Notes under the pieces: model-generated
Database searches by the model: none
Seen by the model: the letters and a program-made list of their open reading frames with translations, nothing else
Told to the model about the DNA's origin: nothing
Position numbers and translations under genes: made by a program
Origin: Hericium rajendrae
Lineage: Eukaryota > Basidiomycota > Agaricomycetes > Russulales > Hericiaceae
Assembly (NCBI GenBank): GCA_033439255.1
Contig: CM065890.1
Span: 1,860,001-1,924,000 of the forward strand
DNA: 64,000 bases
Direction: 5' to 3'
In this document: in pieces, positions 23,737-35,952 of the stretch
Numbering within the stretch: the first letter of the stretch is position 1
Layout: every line of letters begins with the position of its first letter

Positions 23737-26046
23737 TCAATGCGAGCCCTTGATTAAGTCTGCGGCCCTCTCAGCGATAGCGTAGATGGGAATCTGAGTA
23801 TGCAGAGACGGGATCTCCGGCTGGTAAGAATGAGAAAGCACTTTTGTAACAAGAAGGGAAATGCTTACGAAGACTGAGGCATCGACGACCCGCAGACCCT
23901 GCACATTCTTGACGCGGAAGTCAGGGTCAACGACACCCCACCGGGCGCCCTTAGGCGACATCTTTGCAGTGCCAGTCTCACGCCAGCCGGCAGTGGCCTG
24001 CGTGCGGATGTACGACTCCAGCGCAGTGGTGTTGACGCTGCCATCGAGAGGGATGCCTGCATCAAGCCCACTTGCTGGTGCGATAACGTAATTGTCCCAT
24101 GCAGACGCGGACAAGAATTTCCTCGCGGCGAGGATGCCCTGCTCCAGGACGAAAACATCGAAGGGGCTGGTCAAGATGCCAGCATCGACGACAGGTGGAC
24201 CGAGGGGGTCAGTGGCGTTGAGAGTGACAGAGCCGCCTATGATCACGATTTAGAGGAGTAAATCTGCGAGGATGAGAACGACTTGCGAGAAAGCGGGGTA
24301 ACTACGAAGTTTTCCATACTAATCGAGTTTCCACTGCCCAGTCCACCCTCCTGAAAATCTCATTTAGTGCAGACTCGATTGCTTGAAGCAAAATGGCACG
24401 TACCACGAACTGCAGCGTGATGTGAGGAGCTTTGTCCGAAGACGACGGGATCGCCATACTGCTTCAGCATTTGCTGAACCTCTGGGTCTGTCTCGTTCAG
24501 CCGGAGATTGAACATGTGGTTGCTGACGCCATTGGAGAAAGGGCCAGTGTGGGACGCGGTCCATTGAGCAAGGGAATTGTTCGCGAAAGTCTCGTTCTTG
24601 GTAATGAGATCATATAAGGTCGTGGTTGAGTTGACGCTCCAGGTCAAAATGACCGTGCTGTAGTCGGTCAGATTCTTGCCCACATCAGGAACGTGAGCGA
24701 TGGGAGTAACGTTGTAGCTGGCCAAGGTGCTGTTGTCGCCAATGCCGGAGTTCAGCAGGAGATGGGGCGTGCCGAAAGTGCCAGCAGAAACAATGACCTC
24801 CTTGTTTGCAGTCGCATGGAGAGTAGAACCTAGCTTCTTGTTAGATTGGAGCAACATTTTAAGAATGCTGATGCGAACGCACCAGTGCCATTCGACAGGT
24901 GGTATTCTACGCCATTCACGGGACCACCGCTCTTTGACTGAACGACGCGGTCAACAGTCGCGTTTACCAACGCGTGCAGGTTCGATCGTCCCAGGAACTT
25001 GTCTGCAAGATAAGAGGTTGCTGCGTCCTCGCGACTGCCATTGCGCATAGTGTATTGGAACCAAGCTGTGACATCTGGTGAGCCAATGCGTAGCAATCAA
25101 AAATGCACTTACCAACACCCAGAGGAGACCCATTGTTGAAGTCGAGGATAGGCGAATAAGGCCCACCAAGCTCGTTCAAGGCGGAGATGATGAGAGGATC
25201 TGTCTCGTACGACCAGTTGGGAGAACTGGTAGCGACGATGCCCTGCTTTCCGTGAATCGATGGGTCCAGTTCGCCGGTTGTGTTGCGGCCGCCAACAGAA
25301 GGAGTAAGGACCTCGCTCTTAAATCGCACGTCAGTCCGAGACCCCAACAGTCGGTTGACAAACTTCCTCACCTTGATAAAGTACGGGTAGATCTTATCCC
25401 AAGACCACCCAGAGTCACCCGTAATAGCTGCCATCCTATCCCAGTCAGATGACGGGCCGCGGGAGTAGTACATTCCATCTAACGCAAGATGAGACTATGC
25501 GTGACAAGACCCGACGAATATGCTCACTGATCATGCTTGTCCCACCAAGCACACGGCCTGCAGGGTATACCAGAACGCGATCGGCAGCTGTGTCTTGACT
25601 ATCGGGAAATGAGATGCAAACGCAAGATGAAAAGGTAGAATACTCACGGCAGCACCGAGATGTTCCAGTTCCACAAGGGGTCATGGGGCCCGTAAAGATT
25701 ATAGAACGGAATCTCGAGTTCGAGGACACCTTGGCCACTGATGATGCGTTATTACAGAGGAAAGCGGATTAGGGAACGCGCGGGACTTACGATGGACCGC
25801 CCTCCAATACGAGCACCTGAGTTTTAGGGTCCTCCGTCAGTCGGTTCGCGAGTACACTGCCAGCGGTTCCACCTGCTCCATCGTCAACGATGATTCAAAG
25901 AACACAACGGCCGAACACGGCTTACCACCAACGACGATATAGTCGTAAGATGTCGAAGGAAGCTTCTTCGCATCGTCGTAGAGGACTGCGCTGCAAGAAA
26001 CAGCCACAGACAAAAGCGCCGCCAGACGGGCTTTGAGGAAAGCCAT
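23737..26046 (-). CDS. GMC oxidoreductase (aryl-alcohol-oxidase-like) lacking the usual first active-site His
   Basis: Secreted FAD-dependent alcohol oxidase/dehydrogenase family. The start at 26046 gives a signal peptide (MAFLKARLAALLSVAVSCSA). The FAD motif YDYIVVGG continues after an intron, followed by VLANRLTEDPKTQVLVLEGG, then PAGRVLGGTSMI (GMC signature 1), YSRGPSSDWDRMAA, GWSWDKIYPYF and VIVSAGTFGTPHLLLNSGIG (signature 2). C-terminus: MSPKGARWGVVDPDFRV, LRVVDASV and LHTQIPIYAIAERAADLIKG. In aryl-alcohol oxidases the first catalytic histidine sits in a FHPVGT motif; here it reads WRETGT, with Arg (codon at 23980-23982). The second histidine (LHTQ) is kept. About 12 exons. It is the nearest gene to the diterpene cluster on the left, in the same orientation as the first P450, so it could be an extra tailoring enzyme or an unrelated lignocellulose gene. 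Confidence 0.85.
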
Positions 26047-27818
26047 GGCCGAGTAGAAAACCGGATGATACACATGACGAACATCGCAGTATTTAAATCT
26101 ATACCAACAGGGTCCCATGGTCCCAGCGAACTATGACCGAGCGCTGGCTTGTGGTGGTGCCTCCATTCGTAAGTCAACGATCACGTCTGGGATCGATATT
26201 ATTAGCTGTGTCCGCACATCCAGGCGAACCGGATGATCGGATTGACGTCCAACATTGTTGGAGGAAACAAGGAACAGAGACTACATTTGAATAACTCACG
26301 GGTCCTGTTAACACGAAAGCGTACCAGCCGGATTCATGTCCAAGCGCCGCCCAGTATACTTACCCCAAGGGACCTGCATGTGCACGGCACAGCGGTGCGA
26401 TGCACCGCCTACGCCTGAGCCTGATGGGAGCAGTCCTGACACAGAGGGCGTGGGTTTCGCAGATGCGTGAAGTGCAATAAGATCATATAGCGTGCATTTT
26501 CCGAGTCGCCAGCTGCTGTAACCACGACGAAAGAAAACAAAGTGCGCGTGTATCGTGATTGGAATATTTGCTGCTCGAGCGGAGTTTCAAATGGAATGAA
26601 AGCTGTTAGGCGCCGGATGGCAGGAACTGTCAGATGTTGATCACGTCCCTTCTGGTGAACATGAAACGGTACTCAACGTCGGTATCTCGGGTTTTAAGTA
26701 GACCCAACGAGTTCCAGTCTGTCGAGGAACATCCGCCGACCCCTGCTGGAGCGCAAGATCTCACACGTACGTCTTGCGCTGCATTCGCATTCTACTTCAT
26801 CCGCGAAGGTTAATCCGATCGTCACATCACGAAAAGTTAGGATCGACCTTCCAGGCAGCTGCATGCTTATGCGACGGTAGGTAGCTGGGAATAATATGAT
26901 TCCAGGACATGTAAGCCATCGGAGCTTTCAGTCGCAGCGCCCAAGCGCTGAGATCTCATCGCTTTGCCTGGGCGACGTGATGATCCCGCCAAAGCACACG
27001 TTTTTCCAGGCTGATCCGTTGCTGTCTCTTCGCCTATTGCATAGGTAATAGCGTAGCCGCATCGCGAATGACCGTCATTGACGGAGGGGCCTGATCGTGT
27101 TCACTTGTCCACGTTGTTCCAACTTCCCAGATGTCGATACGCGACGCCACGGACAATATTGAAGCTGTACTCTCATAGAATTATTTCCCAGTTATTCAAG
27201 GAGTAGAAGCTTGTTCGTTTAACAGGGCCCTAGACTTACAGGTTGCCTGTTCCGCGGGAGCAAGCTCAAGTCCTGCGATTTGTTCAGACGTATGTATTGG
27301 CGTTCTACTTCTACGACATGCAATGATTGCCAGTGCGTTTGACCTGCCGGTCGCTGCGATGATGGTACAGCTCATCAAAGGATGGATTGCACCATCTGAG
27401 CTCGTGCCTGACCTGGAGACTGGAAAACGTTTGGTTTGTCCCACCATAGTAACCTGTCAGGCGTCGGGACCACCTAAATCAATGGGTTGCATGCGCCGGT
27501 CTCGTCGCATTTATTTATATCCTGCTCGAAAATTGGTGGTCACGTTTATCGACTGTGCCGTCTGGATGTTGTGAATGTATTTTCCGTTTGATGTACGTAT
27601 ATTCTTGTCCTCACTTTACACATCAGTCTTCCGGTTATGATATCTTTTTTCCCGTCCTTGTCGCCCAGGCGAGAGATACAGGCAATCTTCATAATCGGCC
27701 TCATTATCATTTTATCCAAATATCGCTGATTTATTGAGTATATGAGAGTAAGAAAAAATGACACGAACAATATAACAAATAGCCCACACTACATCTACAG
27801 AACCCAGAGAGTCACTCT
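26047..27818. other. Intergenic 1.8 kb left of the diterpene cluster
   Basis: Contains the GMC promoter (AT-rich TTTAAATA near 26090) and the 3' flank of the first P450. Small open frames at 27196-27447 (minus) and 27323-27574 (plus) overlap and have no recognisable product. Confidence 0.4.
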
Positions 27819-29891
27819 CTATGCTTCGTTCAAGCCGTTCCGCACAAGCGCCTCGGCGGCCTTGCTCCTCAATTTGAATGTGCAGTCGAAGTAGGGTGGA
27901 CGACTGTGAAAAGCACCCTCTATCAGCCATCCACTGATCCAACAGGACAGGACAAAACGGAACGTACCTGGACATCGAATTCGAGTATTCGATGGAGGCC
28001 GGGTCCAGCGGCTTGCCCTCCTTATCGACGGGATTCGCGATATCGAAAGTTGCCAAGATGGAAGCGGACGTGATCCACAGCGTGTCGCGTCCCATGGCTA
28101 ACCGCCCCTCGTCAGAGACACAACTTCGTCAAAAAAGCACACTCACTTCGTCCCGGACAGATCCTCCGTCCAAAGCCAAAAGCGATCTCGCTATCCGGAA
28201 TATCATTCCGCTTCCCGTCCTTCGTCAAAAACCGCTCAGGCCGGAACTCGTCCACGTCCTCGCCGTACACCGCCCGGTCGTGCAAGATGGCCCACACGTT
28301 TGACGAGATGAACGTGCCCTTCGGCACGAGGTAGCCCTCGTAGATGTCGTCCTTGTTTGAGGAGTGGAAGAGGCCAAGCGGCGCACCGGGGTGCCAGCGC
28401 AAAACCTCGTTAAGAAGCGCGTCCATGTAGGGGATGTTGCCGAAGTCGGTGAAGTCAGGGAGGCGCTCGCCATGTAGGGCCTCGTCGATCGCGGCCTGCG
28501 CGCGCTTCTGCACGTCGGGGTTCAGTGCCATAGCGAGAGTGAATGTGCATAGGGTGCCGACGGTCTGCAGAAGATGGAGATGTCAGCTATGTGCTTAAGC
28601 AAGGTCTGCAAGAAGTAACTTACAGCACCAGCACCGCCCAAATAAGCCTCCGCAAGGATGTTCTGCATGAACTCCTTAGATTCGTTGGTGCTCTCATCGT
28701 CGTCCTGGTGAGCAGCGAGGAAGTGCGAGGCTATGGAGGGAGGAGCAGTGCCATTCGCCTGAAAATGCATTAGAATTTCGCAAACTAAAGCCTAAATAAT
28801 CAATTCTACGAACAAGCTGCTCCTTGACGTGGTTGAACGGCACCGAGCGCGCGGTTACGCCAAGTCCTTTCCACTCGTCCGCTTGTTTTTTGAATCCTCC
28901 ACCAGGGAACCACCTTGGAATCCACCTCATGGGCGGGATGAGATCGACTATACGTCTATCAGCAAAGAAATGCATGATTTGAGAAATCTGACTGACCAAG
29001 GAATCCACCGCCAGCGACGACGGCGAGGGCACCGACAAGGCCCTCGGCGAGCTTGATGAAGTAGTCGTCTTCCGACTTTGGTGTGATGCCGTACGTCGCA
29101 GATAAGATCATGTCACCAGTCGTCCTGCATCGCATCATGTGTTAAATAGATCTCGACAAAAAAACGCTTATGACGAACAGCTGCATGTCCCGCGCGTAAT
29201 TCACGTTGCTGTTCAAGAGACGCTGGAGCAGACGCCGCGCCGCGTTCTGCGCGTGCATCCGCACAGCTGTTGACCCTTCAAACTCGCGGTGGAATAGCCT
29301 ACGGTGCTCTGTCGATCCAAAGATTATTATGTGACATAAGTGGTTTAACGGGAAGGGCTTACGCTTCCATGCGTCACCGTACTGCATAAGTCCAAACACC
29401 CACGACATTCCCATCAAATCGCTCAGCATGATGGATTGTGGCCTATCAACGTCTCATTTGAACGCGATTAACCACTGAGAACATGCAGGAGCCGTACCTG
29501 TCGGAATAGATAGTAGAGCGTTTGACCAGCAAGTCTGTTGCGGCCTTCATTGTGTTGAGGACGAGAATGCCGTTTCCGCCGGGGAGACGCAGGTACATCA
29601 AGTCCGAATCTACAAACTGCTAAGCTCCCAGGACACATTGTCCAAAACCACGGCACGCACTATTATCACGACACCATTTATCGTATATCTTCCATGGATG
29701 CGTCGTTGGAATACTCAGCATGTTGCCGAGAATCGGGAGGGGCGCGGGCCCGGGGGCGTCCTGGCCTTCTTGCCTCCGGAGAAGAGCCATGCAAACGCGA
29801 TGACGGCGCCGACGCCGATAAGACTGAGGTCAACGACGCCCAGCTGCGACGCGCGGTCATTCCAAAGGGTCAGAAGTTGAGAGGTGTCCAT
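27819..29891 (-). CDS. eriA: Cytochrome P450, eriA-like (diterpene oxidation)
   Basis: ER-anchored monooxygenase, first gene of the cluster. The start at 29891 (MDTSQLLTLWNDRASQLGVV) is followed by a membrane anchor (SLIGVGAVIAFAWLFSG) and a Pro-rich hinge (PPGPAPLPILGNML). Later motifs are HRRLFHREFEG (C-helix), EVLRW (ExxR), YEGYLVPKGT, FRPERFL and heme loop FGFGRRICPGR. The last exon restores the P450 C-terminus and ends NGLNEA at the TAG 27819-27821. The I-helix reads AYLGGAGA, an intron, then TVGTL: the Asp and first Thr of the usual GADTT are Gly and Ala. About ten exons. The symbol is assigned because family and gene order match eriA of the erinacine cluster; the reaction catalysed is not deducible here. 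Confidence 0.85.
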
Positions 29892-30888
29892 GATAGAGTT
29901 GTACCTGGGAGGATTCAGAGACGGAGCGCGACTTACTTGCGCACCTTGATCAAGGAAATCGGGTCGTGGCTATGCATGGTTTAGTATCGGGCGGGACCCA
30001 TGCATCGGTCGCGTATGCATCCGTTTGGAGCGGAGGCACGGTCTACTTGCGAGCAGGAGCGAGACGACGAGGCGGGCCGCGGTAGTCGGAGGCGACTGAT
30101 AGTGCCAGCTGCAGGCAGACTCCGATCTTCTCGTCGGGTCCGGGAGCATTACAAACTGCAAGAATGAAGTTATGATACTGGTCTAGGAGATCTGCGAGAA
30201 ATCACAGGACAACGAACACGTACATCAAACCCGGTCGATCGCGGAGGTTAACGGGCGTCGCGGTGTAATGGCAGTATTTACAATACCAGGGAACTTACCG
30301 GACAGACGCGTAGCGGATTCTGCTGGTGTTCTGTCTGGATTTCTCTGGCGCTCTTCGAGTCTCCATGAGGCTGGTGTTCGTCCATGCCAGTGTTCTGACT
30401 GTCCATTCACTTCAAAGTTCAAGGTCCAAAGGCTGCGCTCGAAATTCGAGCGCTTCAGGTCGGCATGCGTGGGAAACACGATCATCCACGACAATGAATG
30501 AAGTCAACAAATTTGAATCCAACGAATTCTTTGCTCTGTCCATTGAAAAGCGCCATGCTACGCTTATTCCGTCAAGGGTTTGTGACTCGTAATTTTGGGT
30601 TATTCTACGCTATGGGAGGTCCACTGGAATGAACATCAGCCCGATGCGTTGAGCAAGCGCTCGGCATACAGATTCGTCACTTGAGCGGCATCTGTGCTTC
30701 CCATGGACTTCGGACGTTATGAACCAAGGTGCGTCTTATAAATTGTACTCAGAACCACCAAGGTGCGCGTCTCTATCAATCTCCAATTCGACCTTTTCCC
30801 CGTTAACACCTTCTTCAAGGCAAGGCCAAGCGCTGATCAGAATCTAGCCTCCCCACGCCGTACCGGTCCCTGAATCCCTACTATCACC
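29892..30888. promoter_or_regulatory. Divergent intergenic region eriA/eriB
   Basis: The two genes read away from each other with about 1 kb between start codons, so they may share upstream control. A TATA box on the eriB side is listed separately. No binding-site motif could be assigned with confidence. Confidence 0.5.
30737..30742 (+). promoter_or_regulatory. TATA box upstream of eriB-like SDR
   Basis: TATAAA about 147 bases before the ATG at 30889; the spacing implies a leader of roughly 110 bases. Confidence 0.4.
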
Positions 30889-32196
30889 ATGGGCAACGCG
30901 CTTGCTGTCTACAAAGATACGTTTCCCCCGAGCCCGACATATAGCGTCGACGACGTGCCCGACCTCACTGGGAAGGTCATCATCGTTACTGGAGGTAACA
31001 CGGGTCTGGGAAAGGAGACGATCAAGGTATGAAGTCCGCCAGTTTGCGATCCGTAAACAAGATCCATGGTTGTGCAGGTGCTCCTCCAACACAATGCCAC
31101 TGTATATCTCGCCGCGCGCAGTCCGAGCAAGGCCAAGGCGGCAATTGACGAGCTCCGGGATGTGACCGGGAAGGAGGCACTCTTCCTCCAACTTGACCTC
31201 TCCGACTTGAATCCATCAAAGAGTCTGCGAGACATTTCCTTGAGTGAGTACTCGTTTGCGCGGGCAAACTCTTTCCCACAACTCCTTCCGATATTAGAAA
31301 AGAGAAGAAACTGGATGTTCTCCTCAACAACGCGTGCGTATCTCCACATCTTTGACGCAATGAAAACTGAGACTCCATCAGAGGTGTTATGATGAGTCCA
31401 ATCGAGCAGCTCACAAAAGATGGTGCGCGAGTGCTGTCTCTTTGTGGTGATTGAGCTTGTCTGACATCGAACCATAGGTTACGACCTGCAATTTGGCACC
31501 AATGTTCTTGGTAAGGAAATGAAGGTCGCGTAATTATCCTAACTCTCCTGCTCAGGTCATTTCTACTTCACAAAGCTCCTCCTCCTCTCCTTCTGTCTAC
31601 CGCAAAAACAACAGGTGAAGCACGCATCGTGACGCTGTCGTCCGGGGCCGGACTTATGGTCGACGAGATCGACTTCAACACCCTCAAAGACAGTCCCGCG
31701 CGCAAAAAGCTCGGAACGACGAAGCTGTATATGCAGAGCAAGCTCGGCAACATGGTCTTCTCGCTGGAGCTGGCGCGCCGATATGCCGACCAGGGCATCA
31801 TATCCACGTCGATTAATCCTGGAACGCTCAAGTCGGACTTAGCACGCTATGTCGACAGTCTGATATACAAACTGATATTGGTATGTGTATAAGGGAAGAA
31901 AACTTGCCATTGTTGTTGCTTATCTTGGTACAGAAAATTATCAGTTATCCGGTGCCAATGGGCACACTTATCGTCGCTGTACGCCGCGACGCATCCGGAT
32001 GGGAAGAGCCTCAATGGAAAGGTAAGAATCCTTCAAACTGCTTTCCTACAGCGTATGCTCACGATCACCGGCAGTATCTGAAGCCTTGGGCACGGGAAGG
32101 CGAGCTCAGCAAGACCGCGACTGATCCAGAGCTCGGAAGGAGCTCTGGACGTGGATGGAGGAGCAGGTTGCGCCATTCGAGTCGAACGCGTCGTGA
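30889..32196 (+). CDS. eriB: Short-chain dehydrogenase/reductase, eriB-like
   Basis: NAD(P)-dependent alcohol/ketone oxidoreductase of the retinol-dehydrogenase-like SDR type. Starts [20 protein letters not shown]. The Rossmann motif TGGNTGLG follows KVIIV, then [31 protein letters not shown] (read across an intron) and catalytic Ser in IVTLSSGAG. The catalytic YMQSK is followed by [18 protein letters not shown] and the [11 protein letters not shown] motif. About seven exons. Near 32137 the family frame ([19 protein letters not shown], stop at 32194-32196) is reached only if one base is added to GGAAGG. As written, the frame continues to 32305 with an unrelated Arg-rich tail. In the erinacine pathway two SDRs act on hydroxylated cyathanes; which step this one does cannot be read from the sequence. 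Confidence 0.85.
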
Positions 32197-32962
32197 ACGG
32201 GCTAGTCTCTGTCAGCGGAAGCTAGATTGCGCCTCGGTTGGTGTTGCTTCGGATAGCCCTAGTTCTTTTGAGAAGTTTCTGGACAGTATACCATATTCAT
32301 GCTGATGTATTTTGGGATGCGTCTGTGCTTGCCACATGCAACCGAATTATTTGGGCCTCTCATAGAGTGTGACCTTGCGCAGCTATTGGGGTAAGCCCAT
32401 GATATCGAACAACAGAAGCAAGAGCGCCAGAACGGTGCATCTGATGGTCCTGCGTGGCAGGAGCAAAAGTAAGTGATTGTGGACTGTGGAGTGGTCGGAT
32501 CTCCGCGCGGGGCATGAGCGAAAAGTGCGCATGCCAAGGAATGCAGCGAATGGATGCCCCTGAGCGCCTTTGTGGTGGGAACTGGTGGGAATGGGGATAT
32601 CTGAGCCAGATCTACGGGCCCGGCGACGCCAATCTTTGGCGCGGAACCGATATCTGGTCACCCCGATGGCATCTAGATCCGGAGATGTATCGGGAAAACA
32701 ATATCGCCCCGACGCGTTCATCAGCATCGCGGTCGACGGACACGACAGCTTACCTTTCCACCACAGCATGCCGCCCATCAGTTACATTTGACCAAGATAC
32801 TATGCAATCAAGAAGGACGATTTATCATATTTGGAGATAGCAGCATGGTTGCATTACCTGCGACTTCGCCGGCGCCGTGTTCTAGCCTTGAAAACTGTAG
32901 AACAAATACGAGCGCGAACGCCTCGCTCACCGCACCTCCATCTAATCTTTTTTCCAGAAATC
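32197..32962. other. Intergenic eriB/eriC, eriC promoter
   Basis: Contains TGGTCACCCCGAT at about 32655-32667, also found upstream of eriD. No gene recognised. Confidence 0.35.
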
Positions 32963-35105
32963 ATGGTGCTCGCAGACTTCATCTCGATACCGACTGTTAG
33001 TATTGCCTGCCTCGCAGTGCTCGGCATCGCGTATCATCGTCACCAGTCCAACAAGAACACAAGACGTCCGCCTGGCCCGAAGGGATATCCTTTCATCGGG
33101 AACTTGCTGGAGCTCGTCAGCGCCGAACGCCCTCACCTTCTCTTCCCACTGTGGATTAAGCAATATGGTCAGTTTCGCTTCCATTGTCCGTGTTGACTGA
33201 CGCTAAAATCTCACTTCGCCAGGCGACATCGTCCGCTTCACGGTTTTTGGTGTTGAAAACATCCTCATCAGCAAGTTCTCCACCGCCATCGAACTGCTAG
33301 AGAAGCGTGGGGCTATCTACTCGGACAGACCTCACATGGTTCTGGAAAACGAGATGTAAGCGACGACGTTCATGGTTCGCACCTCGTATAACGACTTCCA
33401 CGTGTCTTTAGCCTTGGATGGGACGCCGCGATGCCGACCATGCGGTATGGCGCACAATTCCGGAAGCACAGAAAGCTTTCAAACGCGCTGCTGAACCCCA
33501 ACGCTGCGCGGGGGTACATCGCGATCCACGAAGAAGTCTCCTTACGCTTACTCTCTGCTCTCGCGTCGCAACCGGACCAGTTCTACCACCATATTCTCAT
33601 GTGCGCATATCTCAGTTTTATGTTATTGATCCGCCTCATTCTTGATTCGCATTGTAGTTACGCGACGTCGACCATTTTCCGGATTTTATGACATTGATAT
33701 AACCGATGATAAGCACGATCTTGTCCGGTTGGGTAAGTAGATCAGTCTTTCCTAGAGCGCACTTGCTAAGCCTTGCACCTCAGCGAATGGTGCTGTTAGA
33801 AAATCCGCCGAGGCATACCAGGCGTCTGGTGCGCTGGTAGACGTGTTCCCGTCATTGAAGTAAGCAACATCCGTATTCAAATCCCTATGGTGCTCACCTC
33901 TTCCTCGTAGATGGCTTTACAACTCGTATCCCACAACCGCTCCTTTTTCAGGGTACAGGAAGGTCATTGAAGACATCAAAGGAGAGGTCGTGCAAGCAAA
34001 CAATATCCCTTACGAGATGGCCAAGGAGAAAATGGTAAGCGCTCGGATAATAATTCATATGGATAATGATCTGACGTGGCGAAGAGGGATGGAAGTGCAA
34101 CCCGATCGCTGGTCAGCGATGCTATTACCGGTTTGGGTGGCCTTGACGCTATCTCCCCGGCGGATGAGCATGACATCCGCGGTCTCGCTGGCATTCTCTA
34201 CGGTGGTTGTTACATCTTTACATATTTTCTTATTCAGTGCTCTATCTAATCGTCCCTCGTTCTAGCCGGACAGGAGACTGTCAGTATAACGCAGTAGTCA
34301 TGTCTATTGACCATAACTGACTCACGATCTACAGACGATGGTGACTATAACCAACACAATCCTGGCCATGATCCACCACCCCGAAGTTCAGCGCAAGGCT
34401 CAAGCCGAGATCGACGCCGTCGTGCCTCTTGATCGCCTCCCCACTCTTGATGACAGGGCTAACATCCCATATCTCGAGGCCTTCGTCAAGGAAGCATACC
34501 GGTACGCTGTATTGCCTCCCTGCAATCAACACACCAAGACTGACACGGACGCGAAGCTGGGCCTGCCCCCTCATTATCGCTATCCCGCACACTGTCATCC
34601 AAGATGACGTTTACGAAGGCTACTTCATTCCCAAGGGCACCAGCATCATCGCCAGTATCTAGTACGCCCCCTCTCCTCCTCCGTGCTTCCCCAGTCAGCT
34701 GACCCCGCCTCCGACAGCGACATGCTCAATCAGTGCCCGAACGCCGCCGCATTCAACCCGGACCGCTTCATCGACGGCACCGACCTCGGCGATGTGCCCC
34801 CCGACCCGCGCGACGTCGTTTTCGGCTTCGGGCGCCGGCGCTGCCCCGGGCTGCACGTCGCGGACAACTCGGTGTGGGCCGCGCTCGCGCAGCTGCTCGC
34901 GTCGTTCGAGTTCCTCCCCGAGCTCGTCGACGGCAAGGAGGTGCTCCCGCCGCTCAAGTGGGGCAAGGAGATGGCCAGGTGCGTGTGCTCCGGATCCGTG
35001 GCGCGGGTGTGGGCAGTGGGCTGATACCTGGTTGATAGGCACCCGCAGCCATACCGCTGCCGCATTGTGCCGAGGGAGAACCGCAAACATTGTTATGCGG
35101 CTTAA
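32963..35105 (+). CDS. eriC: Cytochrome P450, eriC-like
   Basis: Start MVLADFISIPTVSIACLAVL gives the membrane anchor, then RRPPGPKGYPFIGNLLEL. Further motifs are QFRKHRKLSNALLNP (C-helix), the I-helix AGQETT formed across an intron near 34270-34335 (acid-Thr pair present), EAYRW (ExxR), YEGYFIPKGT, FNPDRFI and heme loop FGFGRRRCPGL. The last exon ends RENRKHCYAA at TAA 35103-35105. About ten exons. Around 33683-33690 the frame ATSTIFRI runs into a stop unless one T of TTTT is removed, after which YDIDITDDKHDLVRL continues in frame; this is probably a sequence error. Its position between an SDR and the ABC transporter matches eriC of the erinacine cluster. Confidence 0.84.
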
Positions 35106-35952
35106 GATCTTAAGACCCGGTGGACGCGCATGCCCGCGGCGTTGTTCTATCCTTTTCGATACAGGAGGACTTTACAAAAGGGGCGGTATGTGGTATGATA
35201 GTTGTTCCGTTATGTGAGCTGGTAGCTTTGGGGTACGTTAGCCATCTAGAGTTAGTCTAGAGCATCGTAGATGTATGGATCCGAATTTATTTATGCTGAA
35301 AGAACAAGCGGTCGTATTTTGAGTCCGGCTGGAGTACAGCACTTCCATTCTTCGGCGTGATGTGGGTGGGTGTGGGTACCGCTGCGGATGGCCCGCTGAG
35401 TTCAATTCTGAGGGTATGACTGGACGGCAAATTTTGCCCTTGGAGTGAATGGAGTGTATCTGCAACCGGATTGTCCACAGCCACGTTCTTTGCAGTTGGA
35501 GCGCGGATTTGGCTGGGCTCTTTGCGAAATTGGAGCACCATTTCTATCAACGATATCCCGCATTATCTAGTTGCAGTTACACTGTAACGTCCGATCGGAA
35601 TATGACAACCACCTCATTAGACAGAGCCAAACCACCTGAGACATCTAACTCTTGTCTTCAACGACGCAGTTGGTGCGCCGTCGAAGTTGGAGCCTCCAAA
35701 CCTTGTTAAGAATGCAATATGCCCCTGCTGAGGCCGGTCGCTCATGATCAGAGTCATGTTATTGTCGGGCACTGTGCCACGCAATGGAGGGTATACGACT
35801 ATAGACAATTGTCCTATTTCTAAGTATCCATGACGGCGTTACGCGATATGACGATGAGACGGAATAATTAACAGCGAAAGGGAAAGCAACTAGACCAAAA
35901 TGTGGTATCGTAACACAGCGTAGATATCAGCAGCCACAAGCCCTCGACCCAT
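35106..35952. other. Intergenic between convergent eriC and eriD
   Basis: Shared 3' flank of two convergent genes. No further gene, RNA or repeat recognised. Confidence 0.4.
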
